From Paralichthys olivaceus (taxonomy: Eukaryota; Chordata; Actinopteri; Pleuronectiformes; Paralichthyidae), in assembly GCF_024713975.1 (NCBI RefSeq), contig NC_091094.1:19242501-19306500 (forward strand): 64,000 bases of DNA, written 5' to 3'. Of the stretch, positions 30,155 to 41,900 are shown one piece after another (position 1 is the stretch's first letter; every line of letters begins with the position of its first letter). The position numbers and the translations under genes are program-made. The notes beneath the pieces were generated by a model. That model was not told the DNA's origin. It made no database searches and saw only the letters and a list, made by a program, of their open reading frames with translations.

Positions 30155-32150
30155 ACTTCATCAGTGAGGACACTCATTGACATAAATATCTAACCCTAAC
30201 CCTTAAACCAAGTCCTCAAAAAGTCCTTTGAATTTGTGAGAATTGAATCAAAATTGGCCCTCATAACTAACTACATGTGCACAGACACACACACACACTG
30301 AGCCCTTCACTAATTTAGCTTTATTTGTGCCCATTGATAAAGGGATTTTCTTTTTACATTATGTACATGTACTTGTGTAAAGCATTTTTTTTGTGTTCAA
30401 GAGAGTGTGTCCAGCAGAATAATCAGATTTTCGTCATGTTTGCTCGCACACATTTGAGATAAACAGACTTATATTCATTATTTATTGTATTTATTATTTA
30501 AGTTGTCTGGTGAAATCAAAATGTTAAGTATGTATTATTAATAGAAAATATGGGTTTCTTTTTTTATTGGTGCCTGACTGCCTGACAGGGACTCCTACGT
30601 TTGGTTTTCAAATATTAAATCAATTATAATCAATATTTATCTATCATCACACTGTCAAATGTGAAAGGAGTCGCTTCTATAGAAAACTACATCACACAAA
30701 TGTGCAGTGGAGCTTTATTGCCAGCTCTTGTTCATCTAACATAACCTGTCCAGCCTAAAACCTTCACAAAATCGATTTAAGTCATTTTATTTTGAAAGGG
30801 CCATTGACCAAAATAGTTTTTTTGTGTCCAGCCCACATGAGTTTACCAGAAACCATAATAAGCCAGAACAATGACAAAATGAGAGTGAAAAAACAAAGAT
30901 AATAGAACATATTACATACATGTCTCTGAATGCTAAGCCAAATATGAATCCAGTCCTTAAAGTTTGTAACTTTAAAGTTACACGTTTCAATCCGGCTCAT
31001 TTGACAGATTTCATTTTGTTATTGAATCCAACATATATTTTTAGATACATCTTAATTACATGTACGCTAAACTTAAAATATATATCTTGACCTAGATAAT
31101 TGGTTTTATAAAACCACTGAAAACCACTGTACTCTGCCTGCTCAGCACCAAACAGCAGACAGGTCCAATTAGAGCTTTTCTACATTTAGTTATATCTGAT
31201 GTGGTGAAGAGCACAGTCAGCCTACAGTTCATTACTGTGAAGGGAGCCTGGGATTTTCAAACATGTAGTGATCCAACAAACAAATCACCTTAGATTATCA
31301 ACAGCTATAACGAGTATATCCTAAATTGAGTACAGGACATCGTGCTAGTTTAAAAACATGACATTTAGATTTTACGGGGCCTTTATATCTTCGTATCTGT
31401 GACTGAGGTTTTATCCTGTGGCCTGTTGCCAGGCTACAGTGTGAATGAAAGGGGGTTATGTGCAGTTGCATAAATGATCAAGTTCAGCCTTTTAATCTAC
31501 TGTATATATAAAATGCAGCAGCAGAGAGAATGACGGTGATCTCATTACATACTGAGACACAAACCACAGCTCCTCAGTGGACGGTCGCCTCGTAGCTACT
31601 ACAGCTGCAGAGCCTCCGGGGGATGATGCTTACTGCTGGGTTGGAAGAGTGTGTGATGAGTCTGTGGTACAAAGTCATCGGTGATCCGATTTCTCCTCCC
31701 TGGGGCCTGAAAGAGGTGAAGTCATGTATTTCCTGAAAGTAAGGACAGCGTGGTGAGGACGTGACTGAGCAGTGTCACAGTTTGGTTGCTGGGCTCTTCT
31801 GTATCTTATTCTTTGAGATGTGAATTACAATCTGATCGGTGGATCATGTGGCAATTCCATGTGCTAAAGGGTTCCTGATTTTCGTATCTGTTTTTAGTAT
31901 TTTGATGTAATCATCAGCTGTAGCTGTAATCTCAGCGGGCTGTTGTTGGTGTTGGCTCTTGTTAAAAACGCCTGGACCAGAACATACAGCATGAAAACAT
32001 AAGGTTTAGTCATTTAGAAAAGTGATTCTCTGTGTAATGCAAAGAGATATAGGGAACAACTGCAGCAGGGAGATGTGTAGAAAGGCTCTCTGCTGCAGTT
32101 GCCTTCTCAGAAAAAACCACTAGAGGGAGGCACCAGGTCAATCATTTAGA
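30153..32150. other. Intergenic, possible TATA promoter but no recognised gene
   Basis: AT-rich intergenic DNA without recognised exons. A TATATATAAA box at 31503-31512 lies about 110 nt upstream of an ATGATG at 31623 that opens a 39-codon ORF with an internal GT donor (GAG|gtgaag at 31715/31716). The peptide is not recognised. Confidence 0.4.
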
Positions 32151-32189
32151 ACTGATGACAGCCTATGTTCTGCACAGTGTAAAGACTGA

Positions 32190-32721
32190 CAAGCTGTTGA
32201 ATGATGTGATCAATATCATTCATATAAACAGCAATTTTTATTTTTCTAAAATATATCAGAAAACTACCAGAAAAATCACTGACAAAAAGCCCCATTCAAA
32301 CCATTCAAAAAATGTAGAACTTTTCCTCAACTTTTTTGAGTTCCTCAATGAAGATTTGAAAAGTTCAAATTCAAATCTTTTTGAAATGTTCCAGAAAAAA
32401 AAAATATTTTGCCCCAAAAATCTCACTATAAATTTAGCAGAAAAACAAAACTACAAAAAAATACTACAGAATATTAAACAAAAACACCACAACCAAATAC
32501 TCAATAACTTTGGGAAGATTTTGGAAAAATTCAACAAAAATGGCTGAAAAAGTCAAGAAAAGTCAGAGAAAAATGTACAATATTTTGCATTAAATACACT
32601 TATAAAAGTCTGTGAAAATGTCCAGAAAATCTTCTTTAAAATCCCAGGAAAATCCTTGAAAATATTCAATGTAATTGTGTGAAAATTCTCAAAATTCTCA
32701 GAAAATTACGGGGGGGGGGGG
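32190..32721. repeat. A-rich, strand-asymmetric low-complexity block ending in poly-G
   Basis: The plus strand is dominated by A, with recurrent phrases such as ccagaaaa, ttgaaaa and ttcaaa, suggesting a decayed short tandem repeat. It ends in an uninterrupted run of 12 G at about 32710-32721. The 130-codon ORF inside (rich in N and K) is a composition effect. Confidence 0.6.
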
Positions 32722-33860
32722 TCCCTTCATATCTAATGTATTCATTAAATTAACAGTTAACAGGCCTGTATCCTCTCTCTCTCCCTCCTTTGTGAAAAAT
32801 AAGAGGGACATACAGGAGGAGTATGGGAAGAGTTTAAGAAAAAAAAACAAAGATTTCCCCCAAATGAATCAGAAAAACATTACCCATGAAAGTCTCACAT
32901 CTCTCGACATGTCACTCAACAGAACTGAACTGACACAGCGTAAATGTCAGTTTGGAGTGTCACATGATAAGGGGCATCTTCTATTGGATGATATCAGAAT
33001 TTAATTTGGTCAAATTTTAGCAACTACTGAATTTCTCATATTCATGCAGTCACAACAATAAAAAGCTGCAGTTGCTGAAATATCTTGGAACTTCCACAAT
33101 AAAAGTGTGACCGAACCTGATATAGCACTGAAACTGCTGTGTCTTTAAAACCTACTCTGCTCTTGGCTCTTTGCCCAGACGGTTCATTTCCCATTTCCCA
33201 TCCAGCCACATGGGCTGAGCTCCACCACACACAGGAGACAAGGATTTTCACTCCGAGAGCAGCAACTCCACCAGCAGTCTGAACGCTGACTCCCTGAAGG
33301 ACATCTGTCACTGACCCATGCAGGACTTCATCTCCCTCCACCGTGAAGGACGTCACAGCTCGTCAATCCTCTGAGAGGTCCAGGTATGATTTACACTCGG
33401 ACGCTCATCGTGAGACAGCTGTGAGCCAGTCAAGTTCACCGTTCTCAGATTTGAGCAGATTACACAGGAGCTTTACGTTAGTAAACTTTGCTCTAGTATT
33501 GATCTGCTGACTTTTGGATGGTGGTGTGTCAAATGACTCATTGAATGTGCTGTGTCTGGTGTTTAAAGGTCCTGCTGCCATGCCGGAGCTATTGTCTTTT
33601 GCGTGAACACAAAGCCTCTTTTCACAAATGTATAATTCCTCTCACTAGATGACCCAGCAGTTTGTGGTGGGTGTGATGTCCTGAGGTCTAAAGCAGGTGG
33701 AATTAGTCCGAATGTTTTTAAAGGACAGAACTTTGGAAAGAGCAGTGATGTTGAGACTGGAAGTTTGAGGAGTTGTTAAGACTTCTGATTGAGCAGAAAA
33801 ATGAAGTAGCAGGCAGCAGTGACCAGGCTGCATAAACAGGATGCTGTAGTCTTCTCACAC
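32722..33860. other. Intergenic; possible noncoding exon
   Basis: No coding exon is recognised. On the plus strand a GC-richer stretch of about 33170-33383 ends in a plausible donor (gtccag|gtatga). It could be a 5' UTR exon of a downstream plus-strand gene such as tacc1, but there is no independent support. Confidence 0.3.
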
Positions 33861-33863
33861 ACT

Positions 33864-33865
<2 letters not shown>

Positions 33866-33918
<53 letters not shown>

Positions 33919-33937
33919 ACAGACACACAGACACACA

Positions 33938-33974
<37 letters not shown>

Positions 33975-33982
33975 ACAGACAC
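33866..33982. repeat. Compound (CA)n microsatellite
   Basis: Two long CA arrays separated by a short tract of cagaca units (agagacagacacacagacac), about 117 bp in total. ORFs on both strands made of alternating H/T or V/C are artefacts of this array. Confidence 0.97.
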
Positions 33983-33999
33983 ACTCACTCTGCTTGAAT

Positions 34000-34940
34000 G
34001 AACAGGCCCCACCACCAGCACTGTTGATGTGATGAGCAGAGAGAGTTTCTCCACAAGCTGTCTGGTTTGTAGTTGTGGACGAGTTGCACAGAGGCTGCAT
34101 CATGTGGGCTGTTAGTGCTGCTGATGTTTCCGGAGGATTTTTTCTGGGGAGATGAGGTCACAGGGAGACACACCCAGAGGCTTGGGGCCCTGAGCAGGAG
34201 CGGACATGGGTGGAAGACATTCAACAGTGGCTCTGACTCAGTCACTCGCTGGGAGGAAGCCGCTCTGTTGGAATTTCCACTCAGTTTGGAGGAGAGGAAT
34301 TTAGGTCTGAATGTATGAAACCCTTCACATGTATGACATTACTAACATGGGTCATTTCTCCCTCACATACACAAATAGAAGTCTTACGACTTTACTAGCA
34401 CAAAATAATGTGCTTCATTTTCATATAAACAAACATTTTGCAAAAGATTTCTTTTACCAAAGGGGGGTAATCTAATTTCCTTTTTTAAATCTCAAAAAGG
34501 ATTTTATATGAACCTAAGTAAAAAAACTTATTTCCATTGGAATGTGGTTGGAATGAGGATCATTTCCTTTCAGCCAGAGAGATCAAGTTGGATGACCTGT
34601 GAACTTTATGGAAGCGTTTAAACCCCCACCACTTCCTGATCTCTCTTCTCCTCACATGGACACTCACACACAACAAGTGCATATTCACTGACACTGATTT
34701 GACTGCTGTCCAAGGATAACAGTCACTTTTTAAAATAGTATAATCTTGAGTCTTCAGCCTGAGAGCTCTACTCTAATATTTACAAGGTTCAGATTTAGCC
34801 AGACGGACTTGGCTGAGCGGGCTGACTGGGTGTGATGTGACGTGTGTGTGTTCCATGCCTCTCATCAAAGAGTTGGATCAAAGACACAGGAACCATGTGG
34901 AAGATATGCATTATTGTATTTACCTCAAGGCAGTTCTTGT
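34000..34940. other. Intergenic, no gene recognised
   Basis: No exon with recognisable protein content. Short ORFs on both strands lack homology clues and splice context. Confidence 0.5.
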
Positions 34941-34949
34941 TTCATCTGT

Positions 34950-35215
34950 GCTTATGTTGTTGGTTTGTTTGCAGTATTACGCAAAAACCATATTCGATTT
35001 CCATGAAACTTTGTGGAGGTGTGGAGCTTTAAACACTCATTAAACATTGTGAGCACGTTTTTCTACATTTTTGTTCATTTCTCAGAGAAAAATTCATGTC
35101 ATCTCGATGCAATTTGGTGCAGAACCAAATAAAAATCTGGATCTAGTTCATTTAAATGTGGTTTCATAAGGAGACTGTTGGACCTTGGCGGAGGTAAGCA
35201 CTCAACTGGGTAACC
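34950..35215. repeat. Interspersed repeat copy
   Basis: Contains attacgcaaaaaccatattc, gatttccatgaaactttgtg, tgcaatttggtgcagaacca, aatctggatctagttcattt and cttggcggaggtaagc, ending near cactcaactgg. It shares its second half with the copy at 7925-8100. This is a fish-type dispersed repeat, so the two overlapping ORFs here are not genes. Confidence 0.75.
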
Positions 35216-37160
35216 TTCTACTTAATTAGCCAAATTTTTTTCTACAAGATGTTTCTAAATTCATGTCTTAATCTCAACACCATAAAGTGCAGCATAAAGA
35301 ACTTAGTGAAGTGGGCTGCAAAGATCTCAATCTTCCATCTATGTGTGGAGCTACTGTCTTCATTACATGTACACACTACAAGGACCTTGCTGTGCAGCAG
35401 ATTGAGTCACTCAGATGAACACATTGTTAGCAGCGTTTCAGTGCAACATGCTGTGGTCAGCCCTGTGTAATGCAACACATCAGACAAGCTCTGAACACAA
35501 AGAAACTCCACTTCAAAACCAACATGACGTGTTTTTCACTGAACTCTATTTCTGAGGTATATTTTCCAAAATTACAGACTCCACTGACCGATGCTTGCAG
35601 CACAGCCAAGCCCAGCCCTCGACCATGATGGAAAACTTTAGACATCAATGATGTCCTCTTTTGTAGGGAAACTATGGATGATGATGAAGTTGCACAGTTG
35701 CTCTTACTCATTTATTGTGTGTTTGCTACAAGACAGAGGAAAGACATGGAGTGTACAGTCGTGTTCACAGTGGACCAGCTGATGTCGTGTTTCACTCCGT
35801 GACAGATCTGGATCAATGGAAGAATTTGTTTTTCTTACATTGAAGAATTATAGAGATCTGTAGTTTAGATCCATAAAGAGGCTGAAATTTAAGTACATCG
35901 AATTGTTTATCTTGGTTCATTGATTTTGGATAAATTCATTTAATATCATTTATTTTAATTCAATCATTTAAATTTGAGATACTTCATCAAATTAATTGGG
36001 TTTAATCAAATCAAAGTTAGTTTAATTCAAACATAAGTGATCGATTTAACATATTCTATTAATTGTATTGTTTAATCCAATTTAATTAAACACACCTTAG
36101 ATAAGGACATTTAATAAGAATAAATGTTGTATATTTTGTTGCATGAGTTTAATTTAATAAAATAATAATCTAATTGAATCTAATCCAAACTTTGTCCTTT
36201 TCAGTTGCTGATTGTTTCATTTTACATTCACTGTGTAAAAACATCCATGTAGAGACAGAAAGTAAATACAGTATGTCCTGTTAAACTGTGCATTGAAAAA
36301 TATAAACAATGGCCAGAAAATATTTTTCAATCATCAGCATCTTGACTCATCTGGACTATTTGTGACTTGAACATCCTCTGAATACCTGAAACACTTCACT
36401 GTTCAGACACTCCTCTGTTATCTGCAGACAATAGACGCTTCCCTCTTTGTCTGATTTTCAAAATACAGCACACGACACAGTTTTTTTTACACGTCTGTGT
36501 GATTGGGTAAAGGCAACCATGCTCCATAACCTTTGACCTGTGTTCAGCTTGAAGCCACACAGGCAACTTTAAGAGTCAGACACTGCAACAGCACATTTTA
36601 GCAGCTGTGTTAAAATGTTCCTGTTGGTTTTACCCTAAAAACTCTCATCACATCCTGTAATACAGACGTGGTGAAACAACTTAATTTCAAAAGGATGTAA
36701 TTTTAGTAGATTTGAAGTAGCAGAATATGACGACAACCTTGGTCAAATAAACAAGATTCTGCTTCAGCTTCAAACTTTGACTTAAAGAGAACCTGTTGCT
36801 ACCTGCCTGTGAGAGTATGGTGAGGAAATATGGTTGTCTCAGAAATACTCTGAGCAACAATAACATGCACTGACACAGGGGCCTCTACACACTCCAGTGA
36901 TTAGTTTAACATGGCCTGCAACACTAGGAACATTAATTTATTAGGATTGTTTCATTACCATGCATCAGACCATGAAAACATGTCAGCTGATTTCATCCTC
37001 AGAGCACTAAGAATCACTTGTTATGCCAAAAAAAAAAACTATGAATGCACTTGAAAGAACAGAGGCCCAGTGTTGCTCTGATCGACCTTGCAGTGTTAGG
37101 AACTGGTCAAGCCTGATCTCTGAAAGCGCCCTGAGCCACATCCTCACACAAGAATGAATT
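35216..37160. other. Intergenic, AT-rich, no gene recognised
   Basis: 35880-36190 is extremely AT-rich, with many degenerate copies of the motif tttaat / attaaa, which suggests an old tandem or simple repeat. The rest shows no exon-like sequence. Confidence 0.5.
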
Positions 37161-37467
37161 CCCACTTTATCTCATGACTCACAACATCTTTTTATGGCTG
37201 AGACTTTCTACCCAACACAACCAGGCACACAGGCCACGAGTCGGTCCCTCCCAACTTTATTACACTATAGTATCAGCTGCTGACAGGAGGCCGAGGGAGG
37301 AGACTTGGGCAGGGAGGGACCTACCTGCTGATAGAGAGAGGAAGAAATGTGACGGCAGAGCACCACTGCTTCCCACTGAACAGTCTCAGGAGAGTATGCC
37401 TGCAAGCTGAGGGAGATACACACCCATACCAGCGGCGGTCCATTGACTGGAGCGAGAGGGGATCAGA

Positions 37468-37538
37468 ATGGGGGGCACTTTAAGTCAGAAGAGGAGCAGC
37501 AGGAGGGCCAGCTCCAGGAGTCACACCAGCAGCAGCAT
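37468..37538 (+). CDS. tacc1: Probable alternative first coding exon of tacc1
   Basis: The ATG at 37468 opens a 71-nt reading stretch (MGGTLSQKRSSRRASSRSH, then TSSS and two bases) that stops at a consensus donor (cagcat|gtgagt). Its phase (two extra bases) is exactly that required by tacc1 exon 2 at 51405. Family knowledge: TACC genes use alternative promoters, and short isoforms with an MGG- N-terminus joined to the SDSE exon are known in TACC2. The N-terminal glycine fits a myristoylation signal. The upstream 300 bp (37160-37467) is GC-richer and could be 5' UTR/promoter. The splice would span about 13.9 kb and enclose aggf1. The link to tacc1 is an inference; the ORF, donor and phase are seen directly. 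Confidence 0.6.
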
Positions 37539-37539
37539 G

Positions 37540-38470
37540 TGAGTCAGATCACTCACCTGTTTGACACAGGTGTTTGTGCAAAGTCCACCCCCATTTAGTT
37601 TTGAATTTGTTGTCACGAACTTATAATAACAAACTACACTTTTCTGTTAAGTTGTATGCAGCTAAACTGATACCTGGAACTACAAGAGAACACTTGTGGC
37701 CGAACTTAGTTGAATTTGTTTTCCCTGTGGTGTGACTGGCCTCTGTTTCAGCGTACACTTGCACTCACATGCAAATATTCACACAGCCTCAAAATGATTC
37801 CAGTTAAGACTTCATATGGACGGACTGTACAATATGTTTGCTCGCTGGCCTTGAACAAACACGTGGCTGTGTGTGAGCTCTGCAGCAAAAACAGCAGTGA
37901 CAACAAAATGTGATCGTCTTACACAACGTTCAGCAAGTGCACATTTTTAAGGTGCAACATTTTAAGAAGGGGTCTGGTGTTTGGTCACATGATCCAGTTT
38001 ACGGGGCTGTCTGAACAGATCCACAGTTGTCTCATCACAGTATGATGTCATTGTGAGAAATGTAGCTTCACTGTGTCAATATTTGCTTGAGGCAATCCAC
38101 GTCCTCTTTGTTCTGGGAGGCACAGCAGCAGATCTGCCCTGTGTTGGTTTGACAACAGACACATGGGTCTGTGAAACACTGTCAATAACTTTACTTCCAG
38201 TGTTGTGGACTGAAAACATCCCACATTATTCACTTATGGAGCAGAGAGAGAAACATTCTGCAAACACAGAAACTGACTCTTACAAACTCTGTTAACGCAC
38301 AGCTCTGGACAACTGGTTGATAGACAGCATTTTACTAATGGTCCGCATGTAGTTCCCATATTTTGACATAATACTTGTGATCAGCAGCGTTTCATTTCAT
38401 CAATGACAACTATTTTATTATATTTGTTTAACCCCAATTTATGGAAAAGTTAGCTCTGAACTTCATCAAA
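37540..38470. other. Intergenic or tacc1 intron, no exon recognised
   Basis: No recognised coding sequence. This stretch would be part of the first intron of the long tacc1 transcript if the 37468 exon is used. Confidence 0.45.
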
Positions 38471-38471
38471 T

Positions 38472-38477
38472 TTTATT
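38472..38477 (-). other. aggf1: Candidate aggf1 polyadenylation signal
   Basis: TTTATT on the plus strand (AATAAA on minus) about 470 nt beyond the aggf1 stop. A second hexamer lies at 38414-38419. Confidence 0.5.
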
Positions 38478-38942
38478 TTCAACAAATAACCACAAAATGT
38501 GAAAGTTGGATGTATATACGTGTCTTATTCAATCTATTCCTACATTCGTGTAATCTCACACTGTAGCTCCAGATTAGCAGAACTGTTTCCTCTGCTGTCT
38601 TAACAATCTCATCCTCATAATTTGACCTCATTAGCAAAAAGAAATCACTGCCACCATGGAAACCGTAAACAAGGGTGTTGGCAGCTGTAGTCTTAAAATG
38701 CATAGATGACATAAAAATTCTAATTGAGACTAAAATGACTATAACTGATCCACATTTTCATCAAACTTAATTAAAATCTGGTTCCAAACACTGATGGTCA
38801 CGTTCTGCTTAGTACAGAACAAAGTTAGAGGTTAGATTTCGTTTGATGCTGGGGCCTTCAACCAGCACACTAAAGAACAAACTGAGTAAAAAAGCACTCT
38901 GCTCTTATTTTCCCCTGTACATATATGCATCTGCCCGTATTC

Positions 38943-41900
38943 CTAACTTTGGCTGTCTGTCTGTGAGTTGGTGGTCTCAGTCTCTTCTGCTCTCACCCAG
39001 GCTTTGGGTGAGTTGATCTGTGTTTTGACGACCGGTGCGTCAGGCTGGCATGTATCAGCAAATCTCTCTCTGGCTTTCTCCCAGTTCTTCTGGGACTTTG
39101 ATTTGGTCGTAGAGACGCTGTCGAGAGACATGGCTGCACCGGCACCCAGGCCTGACTGAGACTTTCTGATTTTCAGTTCAATCTGTGGAGAAAGGAATGA
39201 GAAAAAAAGAAAATCAAATATCGTTGCTATTTTAGAATACATCTATGTTAAAGCAGATGCTACAGTTTGACATCTCCAGTCAGTAAGGTGCTCTTACTGG
39301 GTTCTTCATTCCAGTTCCCCCTTTGCCAAGTCCCTCTCCTTTCTTCCAGCCCATCTTTTCCAGCATCTTCCGTCCTTTATTGACTTCACTGATCTCCCTT
39401 TCAAAGGAAAATCATAGTATACAGTTATGACTGAAATCTATTATTTACATTCTTTAGCAAGAATCAAAACAACAGACTTACTCGTGAACAGAAGCAGGAG
39501 CATCATCTCTTTGGAAAACCCCCTCACTGCCCACCGCCTGTCGACGATACTCTGCTCGGTCCTTATATTTGGGGTTCTTCAGGGCTTTGGTCTCCTCATT
39601 GCTCTGTTTACAGAAAACACAGAGGTGAGTGACTGTGTAAAGAAAAATAGACGGTTTAACCTAGCTGCTGCTAACACTGACCTGCAGGCCATATTTGGCC
39701 TTCATCTGTTTCAGCTCCTTCTGTCTCAGTGCTTCTTTATCCTCTTTGGTGAGAGAAGGGCCTTTAGGGAAAACAATGAGATTTAAGTGAAGCATATCAC
39801 TGCTGTTTCATGAGCCAGAATCATTTTCTTCTGTGTTTCCTTTTGACTTGCTCACCTGTGTTCTCCTCTCTCTTGTGCTTGCTGAGGTGAGCCATCACCT
39901 GCCCAGGCTCACATCCATCACAGGTGTCAGTGCCTGAGTGGATATGGAAAGAGAGCACAGTCTCTCCCATCTTCACCTCATCACCGTGCATCAGCACATG
40001 CGGCTCACATATTGCTTTGGGCTGTAGAGGAAACATTGATAATTATGTCACTGCTAGCTTCAAGAATTCCTAATTTATTTGAGAAAAAAAATGCTGACCT
40101 GTAAGATTCGGTTGCCATTGATGACTGTTCCGTTCTGGCTTCCCTGGTCCACCAGCACATAGCTCTGCTGCTCCTGGTCAAAGTGCACCTCTGCATGGAA
40201 CTGGAACCGAACAACAGTTAGAGACATCACACACCCATGCATTACTTAAATTAATTATTATCTTCCCTCAGTAAATATAGAAGTGAAGAGCGTTACCTTG
40301 CTGACTCCCATCTCTGGTATTCGGATTGCATGATCCATATCTTTCTCTCTGCAACAGAAAACAGCACGTTGTCATCAAAGAGCTTCACGACCCATTTCAA
40401 CACAAATAGATAAATTACTTTTGGTTTAAAACATTGAACACCTGGAATGATGCTATTTAGTGTTATAAATGATCTGCAAAAATGTATTTTAATAATTGTT
40501 CATCAGGTTCTTCAATATATAAAAAGGAAAGTTAAATCATCTGATCCATGAGTAAAACAATAATCTAATCTGCACTGTGATTTTGTGATCTGTTGCACCT
40601 CTACTACTTGTACTACTCACAAAGATGGTGTATTTTTTAATTCTTAAAGCCATGTGGCTCAGTATTGCAGCTTTAGCACTAACAATTGATCCTCTTAAAA
40701 CTGCCCACACTAATTTTTAAGTTCTTGGTATGAAAGCATCAAACTTTTACTGAGACAAAAAGAGAGAAAATGACACAAACCTGCCGATGGTGGCTGGAGA
40801 GTCGGCAGTGATGATGAACAGAGTGCCCACCTGCAGCACTGGAGACCTGACTACTGTCACTCTTACACAAGGCGGCCAAATGTTTGCATTGACTACAAGA
40901 AAAATACACCCCCAAAAAAGTTAAGACAACAAATACAACACAAGTTATTACCAGCTTAAACCTCACACAGAACTAATAGTGAGCATGTGCACCCTGGACA
41001 GGTGCTAAATCCATCGCGTCTTTCCTCTCACCTTCCAGACTCTGAGTCTCCATCTCGGATTCTGGGCTTTCCTCGGAGGGGGATGCAGACGATGATGAGA
41101 ATGAAGGAGTAGACTCCCACTTGTCTTTCTCAGACTCCGTGATCTCACCCTCCTCCGGTTCGCTATTCCCCTCCGAGTCATCACTTCGAATCTTGCTCTT
41201 TTTCTTCTTCTTCTTCTTCTTTTCTGATTTCTTCCTTTTCTTCTCGGTTCTTCCCTTGTCATCGTGCCGTGAACCGTTTTTCTGCTTCTTCCTCTTCGAA
41301 GATTTGTCGCTCTCCTCCCGACGTGAAGCCAAGTCTGCACTGCGAGACCTTCGCTTCAGTTTCTGGGATTCTGTGCTCCTCTTCATTGTTTTCAGCTCGA
41401 CCCATTCTATTTCTTCTTGTTCCAACTTCATATCATCAAACGTTAGTTCCTGCCATCAGACAGTCAAAGGTGTGATTAGCACCTGCGGTGATTGTTCACT
41501 GACAGCAGGCCAGCGGCTTTGTATTGTAGCTCCTGTGCCTTTTGGCCCAATGCATGATCTCAGTCTTCAAACACAACTCATCATAGACCTCAACCACATT
41601 ATGTCAGGCTTAACATGAAAATCCCCAGTCATCCAAATATTAGTTTGTGCGCAGATTCATACAAGAGGTGACTAAAACATTGAGTGTGGTTTACAACACA
41701 GTAGAGAAAGTAATGATCACTTCAAACATGTTAACAGTTCATTTAAAAAGCTTTGTGAAACATCCTACAGAAAATGTCTATGATCCCAACTCACTGGGAA
41801 AACAATTGAACTTTGTTAAGTTTTCTAAGAACATATTACAAACTATCTATAATAGTATTAAAGGTGTGGTTTGTATAAATGATAGGAGCTGCTGCCTCTA

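Noticed and set aside
29660..30183. Several Cys/Val and His/Thr alternating ORFs
   Set aside because: Translations of (CA)n/(GT)n arrays and the CTG run near the nsg1 promoter.
32155..32547. 130-codon Asn/Lys-rich ORF
   Set aside because: Low-complexity A-rich DNA gives few stops in this frame; no splice sites, domain or codon bias.
33776..34103. Cys/Val-rich ORFs on both strands
   Set aside because: Produced by the compound CA microsatellite at 33866-33982.
34837..35043. 68-codon ORF that might be taken for a small membrane protein
   Set aside because: Lies largely in the 5' half of the interspersed repeat at 34950-35215.
41121..41618. 165-codon plus-strand ORF with a poly-Phe stretch
   Set aside because: The shadow of the poly-Lys region of aggf1 exon 7 on the other strand.
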